A stretch of 20,591 nucleotides of DNA, from the NCBI GenBank assembly GCA_005877185.1, contig VBPQ01000025.1, forward strand, positions 1 through 20,591, given 5' to 3'. The notes under the pieces were generated by a model that saw only the letters and a program-made list of their open reading frames with translations, had not been told where the DNA came from and made no database searches. The position numbers were made by a program, and so were the translations under genes. Shown here one piece after another: positions 1-8,246 of this stretch. This DNA comes from Nitrososphaerota archaeon. GTDB lineage: Archaea > Thermoproteota > Nitrososphaeria > Nitrososphaerales > Gagatemarchaeaceae. Positions within the stretch are counted from its first letter, which is position 1. Each line of letters starts with the position of its first letter.

Positions 1-159
1 TGAAGAGGAACAGAAACCTAACGGCTATCGCGACTCTCGCGGTTTAGAGTGACTAACACGCGGAAGAGGTACTATTCGCTGAAGGGAGACGGAAGAACCC
101 ATGAGGCACCGTGAACTGAACCGGGTCTCTCTCCCTCGAGTTGATTCAGCGATCGTACT
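1..159. other. Left edge, no confident gene
   Basis: No gene is supported here. Two short open stretches enter from the left edge on the plus strand and end at TAG/TGA by position 52; either could be the last residues of an off-window gene, but neither shows a recognisable domain. The MFS gene that follows ends at 160 on the opposite strand. Confidence 0.3.
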
Positions 160-1407
160 TCAATTCAATCCGAGCTTCTTCCAGAGTGGAAGAAACACCA
201 AACCCGCAATCAGAGACACGGCGCCAAAGACTACAAACGAGTTAAGAATGCTTAGTCCGAGCGAAACGACGAAGAACCCTCCGAGGAATGCGCCGGCGCC
301 ATAGCCTATGTGCTCGACGGCGTGGTTAGCTCCCATGGCCCCGGCCCTATTCTCGACCTGTGTCCGCTCGGCTACGATTACGGCTTGGGGAATCCTGACC
401 AGCATGATCGCGACCCCAAATGCGACCGACCAGGCTATCAGTGTAACGGCGGTAGGGTTGACGAGTATAGCCACAAGAGCGATCGCCTCGATGACGAATC
501 CGACTATCAGAACCGGCATTCTCTTCTTGCTCAGATCAACAAGCTTCCCTATCGGCACGGCCGCTAGCGTGCTCGCAATAGCCATGATTGAAATTAGATA
601 CGGACCTACAAACGGGACAGCCTGTCCGCTCGTGCCGTACTGGGTCATGTAGATTCGAAAGGCGGTGAAACCCATCGAGACGAAGAAGATGGCTAGGAGC
701 GCGATTAGTACGCCTGAATCCTGGACAGCCTTGTAGAGCAACTTGGTTTGGCCTTGAGGTTCGGAATTCGCCGCGACTGTCAGCGAGGCGTCAGTTTTTC
801 CGACTTCAGCTGATTGCGAGGAGGAGGCGGTCGACTCAGCACTCTTTCTTCGCTCAGGCATGCCAACGACCGCAGCCAAGGCCGCCGTCAATAGGATGCC
901 CCCCGTTATGACGAAGGTCCACGTGTTTCCATAGAGTTGCGCCACGATAAATCCGAGCGGCGTCCCAAACATGAACATGGCATACTCCGCCGTTTCTACT
1001 AACCCGTAGGCCTGCCCAACGTTTGCCGATGAAGATATATCACCGGCATAGGCCAGTGCGCTTGCGGTGAATGTGCCGTGCCCTATACCGACGAAGAGCA
1101 ACACCAATGATACCGCTAGAATTACAAAATTCGCTTCGGTCAGCAAGGCGGTGGCCGGGAGAGCGAGTATCGAGAGCCCTGCTGCCACGCAACCGACTAC
1201 GGCTAACGGTCTTCTACCGAACCTGTCGCTCAAGCTTCCGAAAGGAACCGCAAGAACACCCGAGACCAAAAGATACACAGCTGAAACAAAGAATCCGAAT
1301 CCATACGCTTGAAGGGGGTCGACGCCACGCGCTGTAGTTAGATTATAGAGCCACGTTAGAACGCTGGTGAAGGCCATGTACTCCCCTCCGTATGACAAGA
1401 GGGTCAT
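160..1407 (-). CDS. MFS transporter
   Basis: This is a polytopic inner-membrane transporter of the major facilitator superfamily, 415 residues, close to the usual length for a 12-helix member. The loop after helix 2 carries the MFS motif A (GSLSDRFGRR, residues 57-66). A degenerate second copy (GKLVDLSKKR) sits at the start of the second half, after a hydrophilic Ser/Thr-rich central loop around residues 190-220. Substrate cannot be read from sequence. It diverges from the first PQQ dehydrogenase across about 160 bp. The start is uncertain: ATG at 1407 leaves a short first helix. The same frame stays open upstream to a TAA at 1444-1446 and would encode LFRRGLAGVTT, a plausible basic lead-in to helix 1, but without an ATG, GTG or TTG. 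A TATA-like AAGATTTAAT lies at 1481-1490 on this strand. Export or uptake linked to the neighbouring dehydrogenase is inference from position only. Confidence 0.85.
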   Translation of the reverse strand: MTLLSYGGEYMAFTSVLTWLYNLTTARGVDPLQAYGFGFFVSAVYLLVSGVLAVPFGSLSDRFGRRPLAVVGCVAAGLSILALPATALLTEANFVILAVSLVLLFVGIGHGTFTASALAYAGDISSSANVGQAYGLVETAEYAMFMFGTPLGFIVAQLYGNTWTFVITGGILLTAALAAVVGMPERRKSAESTASSSQSAEVGKTDASLTVAANSEPQGQTKLLYKAVQDSGVLIALLAIFFVSMGFTAFRIYMTQYGTSGQAVPFVGPYLISIMAIASTLAAVPIGKLVDLSKKRMPVLIVGFVIEAIALVAILVNPTAVTLIAWSVAFGVAIMLVRIPQAVIVAERTQVENRAGAMGANHAVEHIGYGAGAFLGGFFVVSLGLSILNSFVVFGAVSLIAGLVFLPLWKKLGLN

Positions 1408-1480
1408 CGTCGTTACGCCAGCGAGGCCACGCCTGAACAGGCTTTATGCACTCCTTACGCGTTCGTTCCGTGGGGCGACA

Positions 1481-1490
1481 TTAAATCTTT
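1481..1490 (-). promoter_or_regulatory. TATA-like box for the MFS gene
   Basis: The minus strand reads AAGATTTAAT here, A/T-rich against a GC-rich surround. An archaeal start point about 25 nt downstream would fall near 1459, leaving a leader of about 50 nt before ATG 1407. Assigned by spacing and composition only. Confidence 0.4.
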
Positions 1491-1534
1491 CTCGAGTGTT
1501 TCTAACTTACGGGCAACAACACGGGCCGTTTTAA

Positions 1535-1544
1535 CCTTAAATAG
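1535..1544 (+). promoter_or_regulatory. TATA box, leaderless promoter of first PQQ dehydrogenase
   Basis: CCTTAAATAG is centred about 28 nt before the GTG start at 1568, so transcription should begin at or next to the start codon. No Shine-Dalgarno sequence precedes the GTG, as expected for a leaderless mRNA. Confidence 0.55.
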
Positions 1545-1567
1545 ACTAATGGCCCGGTTTAGTCTTA

Positions 1568-3637
1568 GTGACGAGAGCCTTTTCCCATTCAAAGACTAGC
1601 CTAGCGACTTTATCATTTGTCACTATCATGTTAGCCTTCTCGTCTTATTCAGCTTTAGCTCAAGCACCTTCTGGAGCGCCCCAATGGAACGGCGTGGACG
1701 GTAACGAGCACTATAATTGGGACTACGTCCAGCAAAATCAAATTACTCCGAGCAACGTAAAGGATCTTCAAATAAATTGGGTCTATCCAATTCCGGCTCT
1801 TCCCAGTCCATATGCCACCAGCGCCACCGAAGGTACAATCGTTCACACGCCGATTATCGTGAATGGGATCTCCTATGCCATCACGGAGTACCACCTCCTG
1901 CTCGCTCAAAATCTTAAAGACGGCTCCATCATATGGCAGAAGGAACTTCCGTATCTTAAGTTCATCAATATCAACACGGTTACCGACCCGGGCTTCAATA
2001 TCACCGGTCATTACCACGCCATCTGGTACACCTCAAATGTGAGGGGGACTCCTCTCATCTGGATAGTAGCGAACAACTATACCATCTTTGCCTATAACGC
2101 TCTGAACGGTGACCTGAATCTTCAATTCAATATGTTCAACCCAAGAAGCAAGGTTCCTGGGAACTTCGGTCTTTACGGCTCGACGACGCCCCAAATCGTC
2201 ATCGATGAAAAGAGGAACATTCTTGTCGGTGGCGTTGCGGTCAGTGAAGGTGTGAATTCAGCGAGGGGCTTCTATGCAGCATACGACATAAGCCAAACAC
2301 CTCCAAAATTTCTTTGGAGGACATTCCTCATCCCTCCGCAAGATGGTAGCGACCCTAACTGGGCGATAAGTTCGGTCCAAAACATGTCACACGCCTACAT
2401 ATTCGATGGAAAGACTGCGGTGGATCTCAAAGCCTTTCCTGCCAGTCAATTGCATGACCTCCTTTACAATGACTGGGGCAACTTCGGTTTCAACGGGACA
2501 CGCAGCTTTGCTGGTGCTGCCACGGCCTGGGGTGGCAGCGGGGCGCTGGATCTGAATACGGGGATGATGTACTTGGGAACGGCGCAACCATCTCCAGACT
2601 TCAATGCCACCACCAGACCAGGACCTAACCTCTGGAGTGACGCAATCTTGGCTTTGGACGATACCACCGGGAAGATCTCGTGGGCATTCCAAACAACGAC
2701 CCACGATATCGAGGACTGGGACTGTTCCTGGAGCGTCATGTTGGCCAATTCTACAATTAACGGACAGACACACGAGACGGTCTTCAAGGGATGCAAGAAC
2801 GGCTATGTCTACGCGCTTGATGCATCTACAGGCCACATGTATTGGGTCTTCGACGCCCCAAGCATCAAAAGACTTTGGAAGCCCATCGATCCGCTCAATG
2901 CAAATGCCATGAAGATAAACTGGCAGAACCAACCGTCAACAAAGGCGTATCTTATTACGCCATTCTTTGGCGGCGCGATAGAGTCTGATCCATCGTACGA
3001 TCCGGTCACTAACACCGTGTTCGTGGCAACCTACAATCTGGTCTATTCCGTCAAGCCATGCGCAGTCACTGGCAAGACAGCCTGTGCGGGCTATTACGCC
3101 GAGGGAATAGACTACAACACCGTGAATGTCGTTCCCAACTCAACCAACACAACGGTATGGGCAATCGACGCGAATACAGGCCAAGCCAAGTGGCACTACT
3201 TCATAGACGGGATAGGATACAGAGGGGGTATCTCCGTCAGTAATGGTATTCTCTTCGTGCCAAGAAACGACGGTGTCCTCGACATGCTTGACGCTTCAAG
3301 TGGAAACGTGTTGGCTTCAAAGCTCATCGGAGGGGCGATGATAACGCAGCCTGCCATTGCAGCAGACGCAAATGGCAACGTTAAGATAGTCATGCCCGCT
3401 TCAGGACCTTCGACAGCGGGGATGCTGTTTGGTGTCGAATCAGTAATAGCATCACCGGGGCTCATGTTTGCTCTGGGGCTTGGACCTTCGAGCACTAAGA
3501 CCTTGACAACCACCGTACTCGACACGGGTACGTCTGGCGTTGATCCAACTACATTCTACTCTCTGGCAGGGGTGACCGCCATTTTTGCGATAGCGACGGG
3601 TATCTTGGCTGTGAGGCGCAGGAGACCCGCATCGTAA
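1568..3637 (+). CDS. PQQ-dependent dehydrogenase, D-x-D type, secreted and C-terminally anchored
   Basis: This is a quinoprotein alcohol-dehydrogenase-like enzyme expected to oxidise an alcohol or sugar outside the membrane with pyrroloquinoline quinone. The 689 residues start with a Sec-type signal (about 1-32, ending SALAQA) and end with a hydrophobic helix (about 664-681) followed by RRRR, a membrane anchor. Between them are at least seven propeller repeats of the type ALDASTGHMYW. Family landmarks by alignment from memory: Glu227 in VSEG (metal ligand), Gln340 where the family has Asn in GNP, RPGPN at 350, Asp383 as catalytic base in HDIEDWDCSW, and Lys410 in GCKNGY near PQQ. Asp385, two residues after the base, matches the extra Asp of lanthanide-dependent enzymes. 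The adjacent-cysteine disulfide of methanol/ethanol dehydrogenases is absent; Cys386 and Cys409 are shared with the paralogue at 8247. GTG 1568 is chosen from TATA spacing. By eye it is somewhat AT-richer than its neighbours. No electron acceptor gene is adjacent. Confidence 0.88.
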   Translation: MTRAFSHSKTSLATLSFVTIMLAFSSYSALAQAPSGAPQWNGVDGNEHYNWDYVQQNQITPSNVKDLQINWVYPIPALPSPYATSATEGTIVHTPIIVNGISYAITEYHLLLAQNLKDGSIIWQKELPYLKFININTVTDPGFNITGHYHAIWYTSNVRGTPLIWIVANNYTIFAYNALNGDLNLQFNMFNPRSKVPGNFGLYGSTTPQIVIDEKRNILVGGVAVSEGVNSARGFYAAYDISQTPPKFLWRTFLIPPQDGSDPNWAISSVQNMSHAYIFDGKTAVDLKAFPASQLHDLLYNDWGNFGFNGTRSFAGAATAWGGSGALDLNTGMMYLGTAQPSPDFNATTRPGPNLWSDAILALDDTTGKISWAFQTTTHDIEDWDCSWSVMLANSTINGQTHETVFKGCKNGYVYALDASTGHMYWVFDAPSIKRLWKPIDPLNANAMKINWQNQPSTKAYLITPFFGGAIESDPSYDPVTNTVFVATYNLVYSVKPCAVTGKTACAGYYAEGIDYNTVNVVPNSTNTTVWAIDANTGQAKWHYFIDGIGYRGGISVSNGILFVPRNDGVLDMLDASSGNVLASKLIGGAMITQPAIAADANGNVKIVMPASGPSTAGMLFGVESVIASPGLMFALGLGPSSTKTLTTTVLDTGTSGVDPTTFYSLAGVTAIFAIATGILAVRRRRPAS

Positions 3638-3751
3638 ATTTTCAACATCGGCAATCAGGTTCTCTCCTATCTTTCTGAAATCTCTCACCTCAATTCCAGG
3701 TGACGGCCCTGCGTGGGGTGCAAGACCCTTCAGACAACCAATGTCAAATCA

Positions 3752-3835
3752 ATTGGGCAGGTGCTCGAATCGCATTCCCATTGGGCAGGTGCTCGAATCG
3801 CATTCCCATTGGGCAGGTGCTCGAATCGCATTCCC
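3752..3835. repeat. Three perfect tandem copies of a 28-bp unit
   Basis: Copies at 3752-3779, 3780-3807 and 3808-3835 look identical; each begins ATTGGGCAGG and ends GCATTCCC. The unit length is not a multiple of three, so the array cycles through all frames and is unlikely to be coding, although all frames happen to be open. Within each copy GTGC-TCGAATC-GCAT can form a short stem with a seven-base loop. It lies in the 338-bp gap between the first dehydrogenase and the second MFS gene. The rest of that gap (3638-3751 and 3836-3945) shows only pyrimidine-rich sequence after the dehydrogenase stop and no gene. It could be an operator array or a replication-slippage product. Confidence 0.9.
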
Positions 3836-3945
3836 ATCTAGGCACAATCCTATTCCCTGTTGACAGGGGTCATCTGTTTGTCTTGACGCAATCCATGGCC
3901 GATTCCTTTCGATTTCCGGTATCTCTGGGCGAATTCACGCAGCAC

Positions 3946-3953
3946 AGATATAC
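3946..3953 (+). promoter_or_regulatory. TATA-like box for DHA2-type MFS gene
   Basis: AGATATAC is centred about 26 nt before the TTG at 3976, the spacing expected for a leaderless archaeal transcript. This supports the late TTG start over the upstream GTG 3700 and ATG 3895. Confidence 0.45.
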
Positions 3954-3975
3954 CCCGTTGTTGTTCTCTCCTTCC

Positions 3976-5499
3976 TTGCTGACCTCAACACGGAGCAAGT
4001 GGGTCTCCCTTTCAGTAGTCAATCTCTCTCACTCCGTCCCGCCACTCGACACGGGCATAATGGCTCTAATACTTCCTACAATCTCGATTAGCCTCAAGGC
4101 TCCCGTCGACGTTGTAATCTGGGTTCCACTAGTGTCACTCTTGGTCGAAGCCGCTTTCATGCCTACCTTTGGAAACTACTCAGATAGGAACGGACGGAAG
4201 AGGTACTTCATCCTAGGGCTCATGCTATTCGCTGCCGGTTCCTTCCTTGCTGGAAATTCCCAAACTATATTCGAGTTACTCATCTACCGAATAATTCAGT
4301 CGTTTGGTTCAGCCTTCATATTAGCGAACGGGCGGGCGCTTATCGTCGACACCTTTGGCCCGGAGCAGAGAGGCTTCGCCCTCGGTACACACGTGTCATC
4401 GATTTACGTAGCAATGACGATCGGAACGGCTATTACTGGCTCGATTATCAGCGTTACCCAGCTCGTCGGCTGGAGGTACGTCTTCTACGTTAGCGGTGGA
4501 ATAGCACTCGCGTCGATCCCTCTTTCCTTCATCTTTCTCAGGGAGAGCAAGAAGAATCCAGAGGCGAAGCAGGACTGGCCTGGCGCGCTCTTATTTGCTG
4601 CGTCCATAAGCACCTCTCTCGTAACAATCGCGGGGCGCGCGAACAGCGTCGGCAGCATAGATATCTACGTTGAGTACATCAGGATTCCACTGTTGAACCT
4701 CTACTTCTACACGAACTCTCTCTTCTCGATACCTCTTCTCGCCTTCGCAGTCGCTGCGGTCGCCTCCTTTGTGGTTTTCGTTATGAGGGAGTTGACGGCT
4801 GAGCACCCTCTGATAGACTTCAGACTCTTCAGGAAGAACTCGCTCTTTCTTTCAACGAACCTCGCCGCTTTGTTTCTCTACATCTCCGTCTACAGCGTGC
4901 TGATAATGCTCTCCTTCTACCTCGAGGTGATCAAGGGGCTCGACCCGCTGACGAGTGGACTCCTCCTGACGGTTCAGCCGCTCTCCGTGACCGTTTTCGC
5001 CACGCTCGGAGGGTGGATATCTGACAGAACCAGGAGCCGCGACTCCGGAATCGCGGGGTTGGGAGTGACGGTCGTCGCGCTGCTCCTCTTTAGTACGATT
5101 TCGACAGGCTCTGACGTCCTGTACGTCGCCTTTCTACTCGCCATGCTCGGCGCTGGAGTCGGGCTTTTCGCACCCAACAACACCAACGCCAACCTGTCGT
5201 CCGTTCCACCGGGAATGCGGGCGCTGGCAAACGGAATACTGGGGATGATGCGGCATACGGGGCAGGGCCTGAGCCTCGCTCTCAGCACGGCCCTGCTCGG
5301 CCTCTATCTGTTCGGACAGTCCCCACAACTCGGCGGGACGTTTGACCCTGCCAAGTACATAGGCGCGCTTCAGGTCAACTTCGTCTTGGGCGCGGCGATA
5401 GCATCCCTGGGCATACTTGTCAGCCTGCGGAGTAGAAAACAGAGCGCCTGGGAGTCAGACCGCGCCCCTTCTGGCTCCTCTCTTAGCGATGATGTATAA
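3976..5499 (+). CDS. MFS transporter, EmrB/QacA (DHA2)-like
   Basis: This is a multi-helix major facilitator protein resembling the 14-helix drug:proton antiporter branch. Helix 1 carries a form of the DHA2 signature (PPLDTGIMALILPTI), and the loop after helix 2 carries motif A (GNYSDRNGRKR). The 507-residue length from TTG 3976 fits the family. The frame is open back to GTG 3700, but that extension runs through the 28-bp tandem repeats and encodes nothing family-like; ATG 3895 is a second alternative. The start at 3976 is preferred because it lies just before helix 1 and 26 nt after a TATA-like box. The last 45 bp overlap the 3' end of the convergent dehydrogenase gene at 5455-7272. A role in moving the substrate, product or an inhibitor of the flanking quinoproteins is inference from position; generic efflux is equally possible. 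Confidence 0.85.
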   Translation: MLTSTRSKWVSLSVVNLSHSVPPLDTGIMALILPTISISLKAPVDVVIWVPLVSLLVEAAFMPTFGNYSDRNGRKRYFILGLMLFAAGSFLAGNSQTIFELLIYRIIQSFGSAFILANGRALIVDTFGPEQRGFALGTHVSSIYVAMTIGTAITGSIISVTQLVGWRYVFYVSGGIALASIPLSFIFLRESKKNPEAKQDWPGALLFAASISTSLVTIAGRANSVGSIDIYVEYIRIPLLNLYFYTNSLFSIPLLAFAVAAVASFVVFVMRELTAEHPLIDFRLFRKNSLFLSTNLAALFLYISVYSVLIMLSFYLEVIKGLDPLTSGLLLTVQPLSVTVFATLGGWISDRTRSRDSGIAGLGVTVVALLLFSTISTGSDVLYVAFLLAMLGAGVGLFAPNNTNANLSSVPPGMRALANGILGMMRHTGQGLSLALSTALLGLYLFGQSPQLGGTFDPAKYIGALQVNFVLGAAIASLGILVSLRSRKQSAWESDRAPSGSSLSDDV

Positions 5500-7272
5500 T
5501 GCCATGACGATGACCACGACACCTAGTGCAATCGAGGTTATCTCCTCGATGCTAATACCCGGAGGGGGTGCAGTGTTCGCAGGGAGTGCAAAGGCGAGAA
5601 CGACTCCGGGAGTGGGCGAGGGCAGGTCTCCCCCTCCCGCGGGAACGAAGAGTGCCTCCTCTCCCCGCAAAGTCTCTCCGAGAGAGATGCCCGCGGCGCC
5701 GAGGCCACCAAGGTTGATGCTCTTTAGCACATTCCCTGACTGTTCGTCAAGCGCGTACAGGACCCCCGACCTATCGATGACGTAAACTACTCCCCCGCTC
5801 ACGACAGCCGAGGAGCCCTGATAACGGAAAGGCATCTCGAATTTCCAGTTTCTCTGCCCGCTGCTCAGGCTAATCGCGTAGAGCGTTGAGTTCTGGGGGG
5901 CGGACGGGTCGCCGTTGTAGATGTACCCGTTAATTGTCTGTGCCTTGTATGTGACAGGCCCGGTTGTCATCAGTCCGCAGGCGTTCTGCGTCACCACGAA
6001 GAGCACTCCATCATGTATGGCCGGAGACATCTCCACCCCGCCGTCTGGTCCGGGGCAGATTCGGTTCCCCACCATCACCTTCTGAGAGAGCGTCAGGTTG
6101 CTGTTGGAACCCGCGTTGTCGTTCGGATTGTTCGAACTTTGGGGCCCTATCTTGATGGGGTCGTAGAGCGGTTTCCCGGAGGCGGCGTCCAGGACGTAAA
6201 TGTAATTGTTCTTTGCGGCCTGCACAATGACTTTCTTGGTCGTGCCCCCAAAGTTGACCTGGGCGAGGGATATGCTCCATCCTCCCTCGTGCTCCGTTAC
6301 GTCATGCGAGTTGATCTGATAGTACCAAATCATCTTCCCGGTGGCTGCATCCAGCGCAACCACCGAATCCGAATAGAGGTTCGGTCCCGGCCGCAGAGCT
6401 GCATCGTAGAGCCCAGACGGGTGGCCTGTCGAAAAGTAGAGGACTCCCGTTGAATTGTCAACCGCCATCAAACCCCAGGCGGCACCTCCTCCGATATAGT
6501 TGGTTGTCCCCCAATCCGACTGATAGGCCTGGACATTTCCGAGCGAGGAATTGCTATCCCAATTAGGTTGACCGCCGGCCGGTGGTACGGAGTACCAACT
6601 CCACATGAGTTTCTGCGTCGTCAGGTCGTACGCCGCGACGTATCCCCTCCCTCCGTAGTCGGTTGTTGAAGCTCTTACGATCAGGAGGTTCTTGTAGATC
6701 AGCGGGGCCTTCTCTCCATAGTAGTACCCCGTATTCCCTGGTATGCTCTTCCCAGTGTCTGGAATCACGAACTTGACCTGACCGGTTATGCCGTCGAAGG
6801 CGTAGAGGGAGGTGTCCGAGGCCATCATGTAAATTGTCCCGTTGTTGTACAGGATGCTGCTCACGATGTACGCGCTAGCCCACCAGGGTTTGCTGGAAAA
6901 CTCCGACATGTTGACTTGGTAGTACCAAACCACCCCACCCGTACCGCTGTTAAGCGCAATCAGCCGATTGTAGGGGGTCGCGAAGTACACGATGCCGTTG
7001 ACCACCAGGGGTGTCGTCTCGATACCGAGGGCAGGCGCGGCTCCTGCAATGTGAAAAGGATTGACTGGGACCTGATAAACCCAGCTCAGCTGAAGCTGCG
7101 CGACATTGTTATTGTTTATCTGCGTCTGCGGGTCGAAGTTGGTATTGCTCGAATCGTAAGCTGGGTAGGGCCAATTGGCGTTGCCGCTCTGAGCGTATGC
7201 TTTTTCGTAGCTCGATTGAGAGAGCACCAAGATGACGGTGACGACCAAGACTAGGTGACGCCCGTGCGACAA
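5455..7272 (-). CDS. PQQ-dependent dehydrogenase paralogue with E-x-E active-site variant
   Basis: This is the second secreted quinoprotein-type beta-propeller, 605 residues, with a signal sequence (about 1-28, ending AYAQ) and a C-terminal helix (about 577-596) followed by AKRGARRGAV. Propeller repeats are clear (IALNSGTGGVVWYYQ, VALDAATGKMIWYYQ, YALDEQSGNVLKS). Lys354 in AAKNNY and RPGPN at 294-298 are conserved. The catalytic segment, however, reads HDVTEHEGGW: Glu327 replaces the Asp base and Glu329 the second Asp. The usual Glu ligand position is Thr203, with Asp205 nearby, and the GNP Asn position is His284. The cysteine pair of the other two paralogues is missing. This suggests altered metal use, altered chemistry or a non-enzymatic propeller. 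The TTG start at 7272 follows a TATA-like CCTTATTAGA at 7301-7310. It is convergent with and overlaps the MFS gene by 45 bp. Confidence 0.85.
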   Translation of the reverse strand: MSHGRHLVLVVTVILVLSQSSYEKAYAQSGNANWPYPAYDSSNTNFDPQTQINNNNVAQLQLSWVYQVPVNPFHIAGAAPALGIETTPLVVNGIVYFATPYNRLIALNSGTGGVVWYYQVNMSEFSSKPWWASAYIVSSILYNNGTIYMMASDTSLYAFDGITGQVKFVIPDTGKSIPGNTGYYYGEKAPLIYKNLLIVRASTTDYGGRGYVAAYDLTTQKLMWSWYSVPPAGGQPNWDSNSSLGNVQAYQSDWGTTNYIGGGAAWGLMAVDNSTGVLYFSTGHPSGLYDAALRPGPNLYSDSVVALDAATGKMIWYYQINSHDVTEHEGGWSISLAQVNFGGTTKKVIVQAAKNNYIYVLDAASGKPLYDPIKIGPQSSNNPNDNAGSNSNLTLSQKVMVGNRICPGPDGGVEMSPAIHDGVLFVVTQNACGLMTTGPVTYKAQTINGYIYNGDPSAPQNSTLYAISLSSGQRNWKFEMPFRYQGSSAVVSGGVVYVIDRSGVLYALDEQSGNVLKSINLGGLGAAGISLGETLRGEEALFVPAGGGDLPSPTPGVVLAFALPANTAPPPGISIEEITSIALGVVVIVMALYIIAKRGARRGAV

Positions 7273-7300
7273 GCCTAACTGTTATCATACCTTCGCTGGC

Positions 7301-7310
7301 TCTAATAAGG
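7301..7310 (-). promoter_or_regulatory. TATA-like box for second PQQ dehydrogenase
   Basis: The minus strand reads CCTTATTAGA, centred about 33 nt before TTG 7272. This leaves no leader or a very short one. No Shine-Dalgarno sequence is evident. Confidence 0.4.
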
Positions 7311-7335
7311 ATTAACGACTAATCAATCTCAAGTT

Positions 7336-8190
7336 TCAGGAAATTTTCCTGGAAAGAAAAATGTTGACTAGCCCCGCGAACGTGCTGGCTATCAGGAGGA
7401 AGATGCCAACAGCTGACGGTATTACTGCAAACTCCATCTGAATTCCGACGATCGTATCACCGACGCCCTGATGCACGAGGGCGCTCCCAACGTACCCTCC
7501 AAGAAACATGAAGATGGACAAGAGGTAGACTCCGACTTCTAGGGTGGAAAACTGAAAGAGGAAGAGAGGTCTTAGGACCGTTTGGCGCGCGAACAACTCG
7601 GGCAGCCATCTATACAGCACCGACCATCCCAGAGACCCCAGGACGCCGATCAGCACGAAGAATGAGTAGCCGATGACCATGTAGATGCCTGGCCACCGCG
7701 TAATCAGAATCGGGAATTCGAAGGTCGGAATCAAGACAGGGATCGAAAAGCACGCGGCTGCAAAGGCGTTGACGAGCGTCGAATACGCGAAGTATCTTGA
7801 CGCTCTCACGACGTCCAGGGTTCCCATCTCCCTTCTTGGCAGGGCCAGCCCCGCCACAAAGAGAATGGCCCCCACCCCCACGAGCCCGAGCGCCCCCGTC
7901 ATCCAAGGGGGGAGGTCAGCACGGAAGGTCTCGGAACGAAGTTGAATCAGGAGACCGTACATCGCGCCGCCGAGGGAACCGATTATCGCGCCGAGAATCG
8001 AGACTGCTCTACGCACGAGTCGCACGGTCCTCTCTTGTCGTATAAGTAGGGTTGGTTTGCCGGTGATCGGGGCTACCGGAAAATATTCAACTGCTGCCCC
8101 TACTAGCGCGTCCGTTATCGCCCCTCGGACAAAGTCATTCTCGAGATGGCCGCAGTGCCGACAAGCGGGGGAGGTATTACACAGATGCAC
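7336..8190 (-). CDS. Six-helix membrane protein with N-terminal Cys/His cluster, unknown function
   Basis: I do not recognise the family. From the GTG at 8190 the protein has 284 residues. It begins MHLCNTSPACRHCGHLEND, a C-x5-C-x2-C-x-H cluster like half a zinc ribbon, followed by about 50 polar residues and then six hydrophobic segments, for example SILGAIIGSLGGAMYGLLI, YSFFVLIGVLGSLGW and FAVIPSAVGIFLLIASTFAG. Intramembrane histidines typical of cytochrome b are not evident, so a role as electron acceptor for the neighbouring quinoproteins is not supported. The frame continues to a GTG at 8229, but 8190 is preferred: it is 27 nt from a shared A/T-rich promoter element and starts just before the Cys cluster. 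It lies on the same strand as the dehydrogenase at 5455-7272, 63 bp upstream of that gene's start, and is divergent from the one at 8247. Confidence 0.7.
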   Translation of the reverse strand: MHLCNTSPACRHCGHLENDFVRGAITDALVGAAVEYFPVAPITGKPTLLIRQERTVRLVRRAVSILGAIIGSLGGAMYGLLIQLRSETFRADLPPWMTGALGLVGVGAILFVAGLALPRREMGTLDVVRASRYFAYSTLVNAFAAACFSIPVLIPTFEFPILITRWPGIYMVIGYSFFVLIGVLGSLGWSVLYRWLPELFARQTVLRPLFLFQFSTLEVGVYLLSIFMFLGGYVGSALVHQGVGDTIVGIQMEFAVIPSAVGIFLLIASTFAGLVNIFLSRKIS

Positions 8191-8210
8191 GAATTTTTTC
8201 TGACTTTGGA

Positions 8211-8223
8211 AACTCTTTAACTT
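8211..8223. promoter_or_regulatory. Shared bidirectional TATA-like element
   Basis: AACTCTTTAACTT reads as a TATA-like box on both strands (TTTAACTT on plus, AAGTTAAAGAG on minus). Its centre is about 28 nt before ATG 8247 on the plus strand and about 27 nt before GTG 8190 on the minus strand. One A/T patch could therefore serve two divergent leaderless genes only 56 bp apart. Confidence 0.5.
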
Positions 8224-8246
8224 CGTCACGGCGGCGAGAGTATCGA

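Noticed and set aside
3752..3835. tRNA fragment or attachment site
   Set aside because: The repeat has a T-arm-like loop, but no acceptor, anticodon or D-arm sequence surrounds it and no integrase gene is present.
3752..3835. CRISPR array
   Set aside because: The copies are directly abutting with no spacers and there are no cas genes.
3741..3863. 40-codon ORF over the tandem repeat
   Set aside because: It is open only because the repeat lacks stops in all frames; no promoter, Shine-Dalgarno or domain.
3700..3975. N-terminal extension of the DHA2 transporter from GTG 3700 or ATG 3895
   Set aside because: The extension runs through 28-bp repeats in changing frames, has no family resemblance, and a TATA-like box lies inside it just before TTG 3976.
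7336..8190. Cytochrome b-like electron acceptor for the quinoproteins
   Set aside because: No paired intramembrane histidines are visible; the Cys/His cluster is at the soluble N terminus.
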